Source: Kangiellaceae bacterium
GTDB taxonomy: Bacteria; Pseudomonadota; Gammaproteobacteria; Enterobacterales; Kangiellaceae
Length of the DNA: 16,225 nt
NCBI GenBank assembly: GCA_030590405.1
Contig: JAUUYO010000040.1
Location: forward strand, 1 to 16,225
Direction: 5' to 3'
Positions 15,578-16,225 of the stretch are shown here, in pieces. The first letter of the stretch is position 1, and each line of letters opens with the position of its first letter. Under the pieces are notes generated by a model. The model was given only the letters and a program-made list of their open reading frames with translations. It ran no database searches and was not told the origin of the DNA. The translations under genes were made by a program, and so were the position numbers.

Positions 15578-16225
15578 TCAAGGCATGATATTAGCGGCGC
15601 AATCAATCAAAGCTTGCCCTTTGGGCTGCAAGGGCAAAAAACTGACCATACCATTTTTCTCAAAGGTCACCGCGGTTCGATTTTTACCATCCATTTGCGC
15701 CGCCAGAATATTTCCCTTTATCGTAATATTACCCAATACTCCTTGGCGGTTTTCATCCCAGATCGAAATTTGATTACCGAAAAACGTTAGAACATCGCTC
15801 GCAGATGAAATACTCAACCCCATTTGAGGGTTATTTTCTGGTATTTTTTGAGGATCATCTAACTGCTTTATTAAAGCACCAGATTTTATATCCCAGTACT
15901 GAATGCTACCGTTGGTGGATAAGGTGACAAGTTGCTTACTATCTTGACTTAATTCAAAAATAACTAAACTGCCAAGTTCGCTGTCAATCTTTTGGACAAT
16001 CTTTCGTTGCTGCAAGTCATAAATTTGAAAGCCATAGTCACTTGAACGAGTGATCAGATATTGACCATCAATGGAAATTTTAAACACCTCATCATTATTA
16101 GAGGCTCCGGTAGACTCTCCAACCCATAGCGGAAGATAATCCACCGGCTCGCCCGTTTGCAGGTTTTTAAGTGTAACGCCGCCTGACTGCCAGTTAGTAA
16201 AATAATCGACCAACCAGTCTTGATC
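15578..16225 (-). CDS. C-terminal part of a WD40-repeat protein (probable STAND type)
   Basis: The frame is open to the right edge, so only the last 215 residues are visible; a TTG at 16213 is an internal Leu rather than a start. At least three WD40-like blades are seen: ISIDGQYLITRSSD...FQIYDL, LSQDSKQLVTLSTN...IQYWDI, and ISSASDVLTFFGN..ISIWDE. The end, GQALIDCAANIMP, matches the terminal linker seen after nSTAND1-associated propellers, where it usually runs on as an (I/V)PR.LT..ER..F tail. Here TGA follows Pro directly, so the last residues are missing. It is probably the sensor propeller of a second STAND NTPase, or of a stand-alone WD40 protein. The toxin gene starts about 30 bases downstream. 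Confidence 0.75.
   Translation of the reverse strand, partial: DQDWLVDYFTNWQSGGVTLKNLQTGEPVDYLPLWVGESTGASNNDEVFKISIDGQYLITRSSDYGFQIYDLQQRKIVQKIDSELGSLVIFELSQDSKQLVTLSTNGSIQYWDIKSGALIKQLDDPQKIPENNPQMGLSISSASDVLTFFGNQISIWDENRQGVLGNITIKGNILAAQMDGKNRTAVTFEKNGMVSFLPLQPKGQALIDCAANIMP

Overview
This AT-rich window looks like a defence or signalling island of a Gram-negative bacterium, probably a gammaproteobacterium. That placement is inferred from general protein style, a Sec-type signal peptide and the gene mix; nothing here fixes the species. There are no rRNA or tRNA genes, no transposase and no housekeeping genes. Almost every gene belongs to a conflict, phospho-signalling or toxin-antitoxin family.

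Left part (1-4353). An incomplete minus-strand gene encodes a DUF4062 domain fused to an nSTAND1-type NTPase; its C-terminus lies off the left edge. Directly upstream on the same strand is a secreted trypsin/V8-like protease with a DUF1036-like C-terminal domain. Divergent from the protease is a wHTH-Fic protein whose catalytic histidine position is Gln. It is preceded by an inverted-repeat operator candidate. A 118-bp segment bounded by 10-bp inverted repeats follows it.

Middle part (4354-8645). An FHA - transmembrane - trypsin-like protease gene and a TPR - Ser/Thr kinase gene are transcribed divergently from a 132-bp intergenic region. The obvious reading is a kinase writer with a phosphothreonine-reading, membrane-tethered protease. 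A 107-bp palindromic repeat of the CATTGCGAG type follows the kinase gene.

Right-centre part (8646-14495). This is the most interesting block. A minus-strand gene encodes a diverged SLOG-like region, a pentapeptide VNTR and a four-TM SLATT/DUF4231-like membrane module. Divergent from it is a three-gene operon with 8-bp overlaps at both junctions: a CorA-like two-TM protein, a SLOG protein with a possible degenerate cyclase-like tail, and a HEPN/DUF4145-like domain fused to TPRs of the DUF4071 (MAP3K TRAFs-binding) type. I infer a nucleotide-sensing, membrane-acting immunity or stress system.

Right end (14506-16225). A HigB/Gp49-like toxin gene precedes an XRE/HigA-like antitoxin gene, with five AT-rich 17-18-bp tandem repeats between them. 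After them comes an orphan DUF433 antitoxin-like ORF that lacks a normal start codon. Upstream of the toxin is the 3' end of a WD40-propeller gene that appears cut short at the toxin-antitoxin boundary. The window therefore runs from one STAND-type gene to the probable tail of another.
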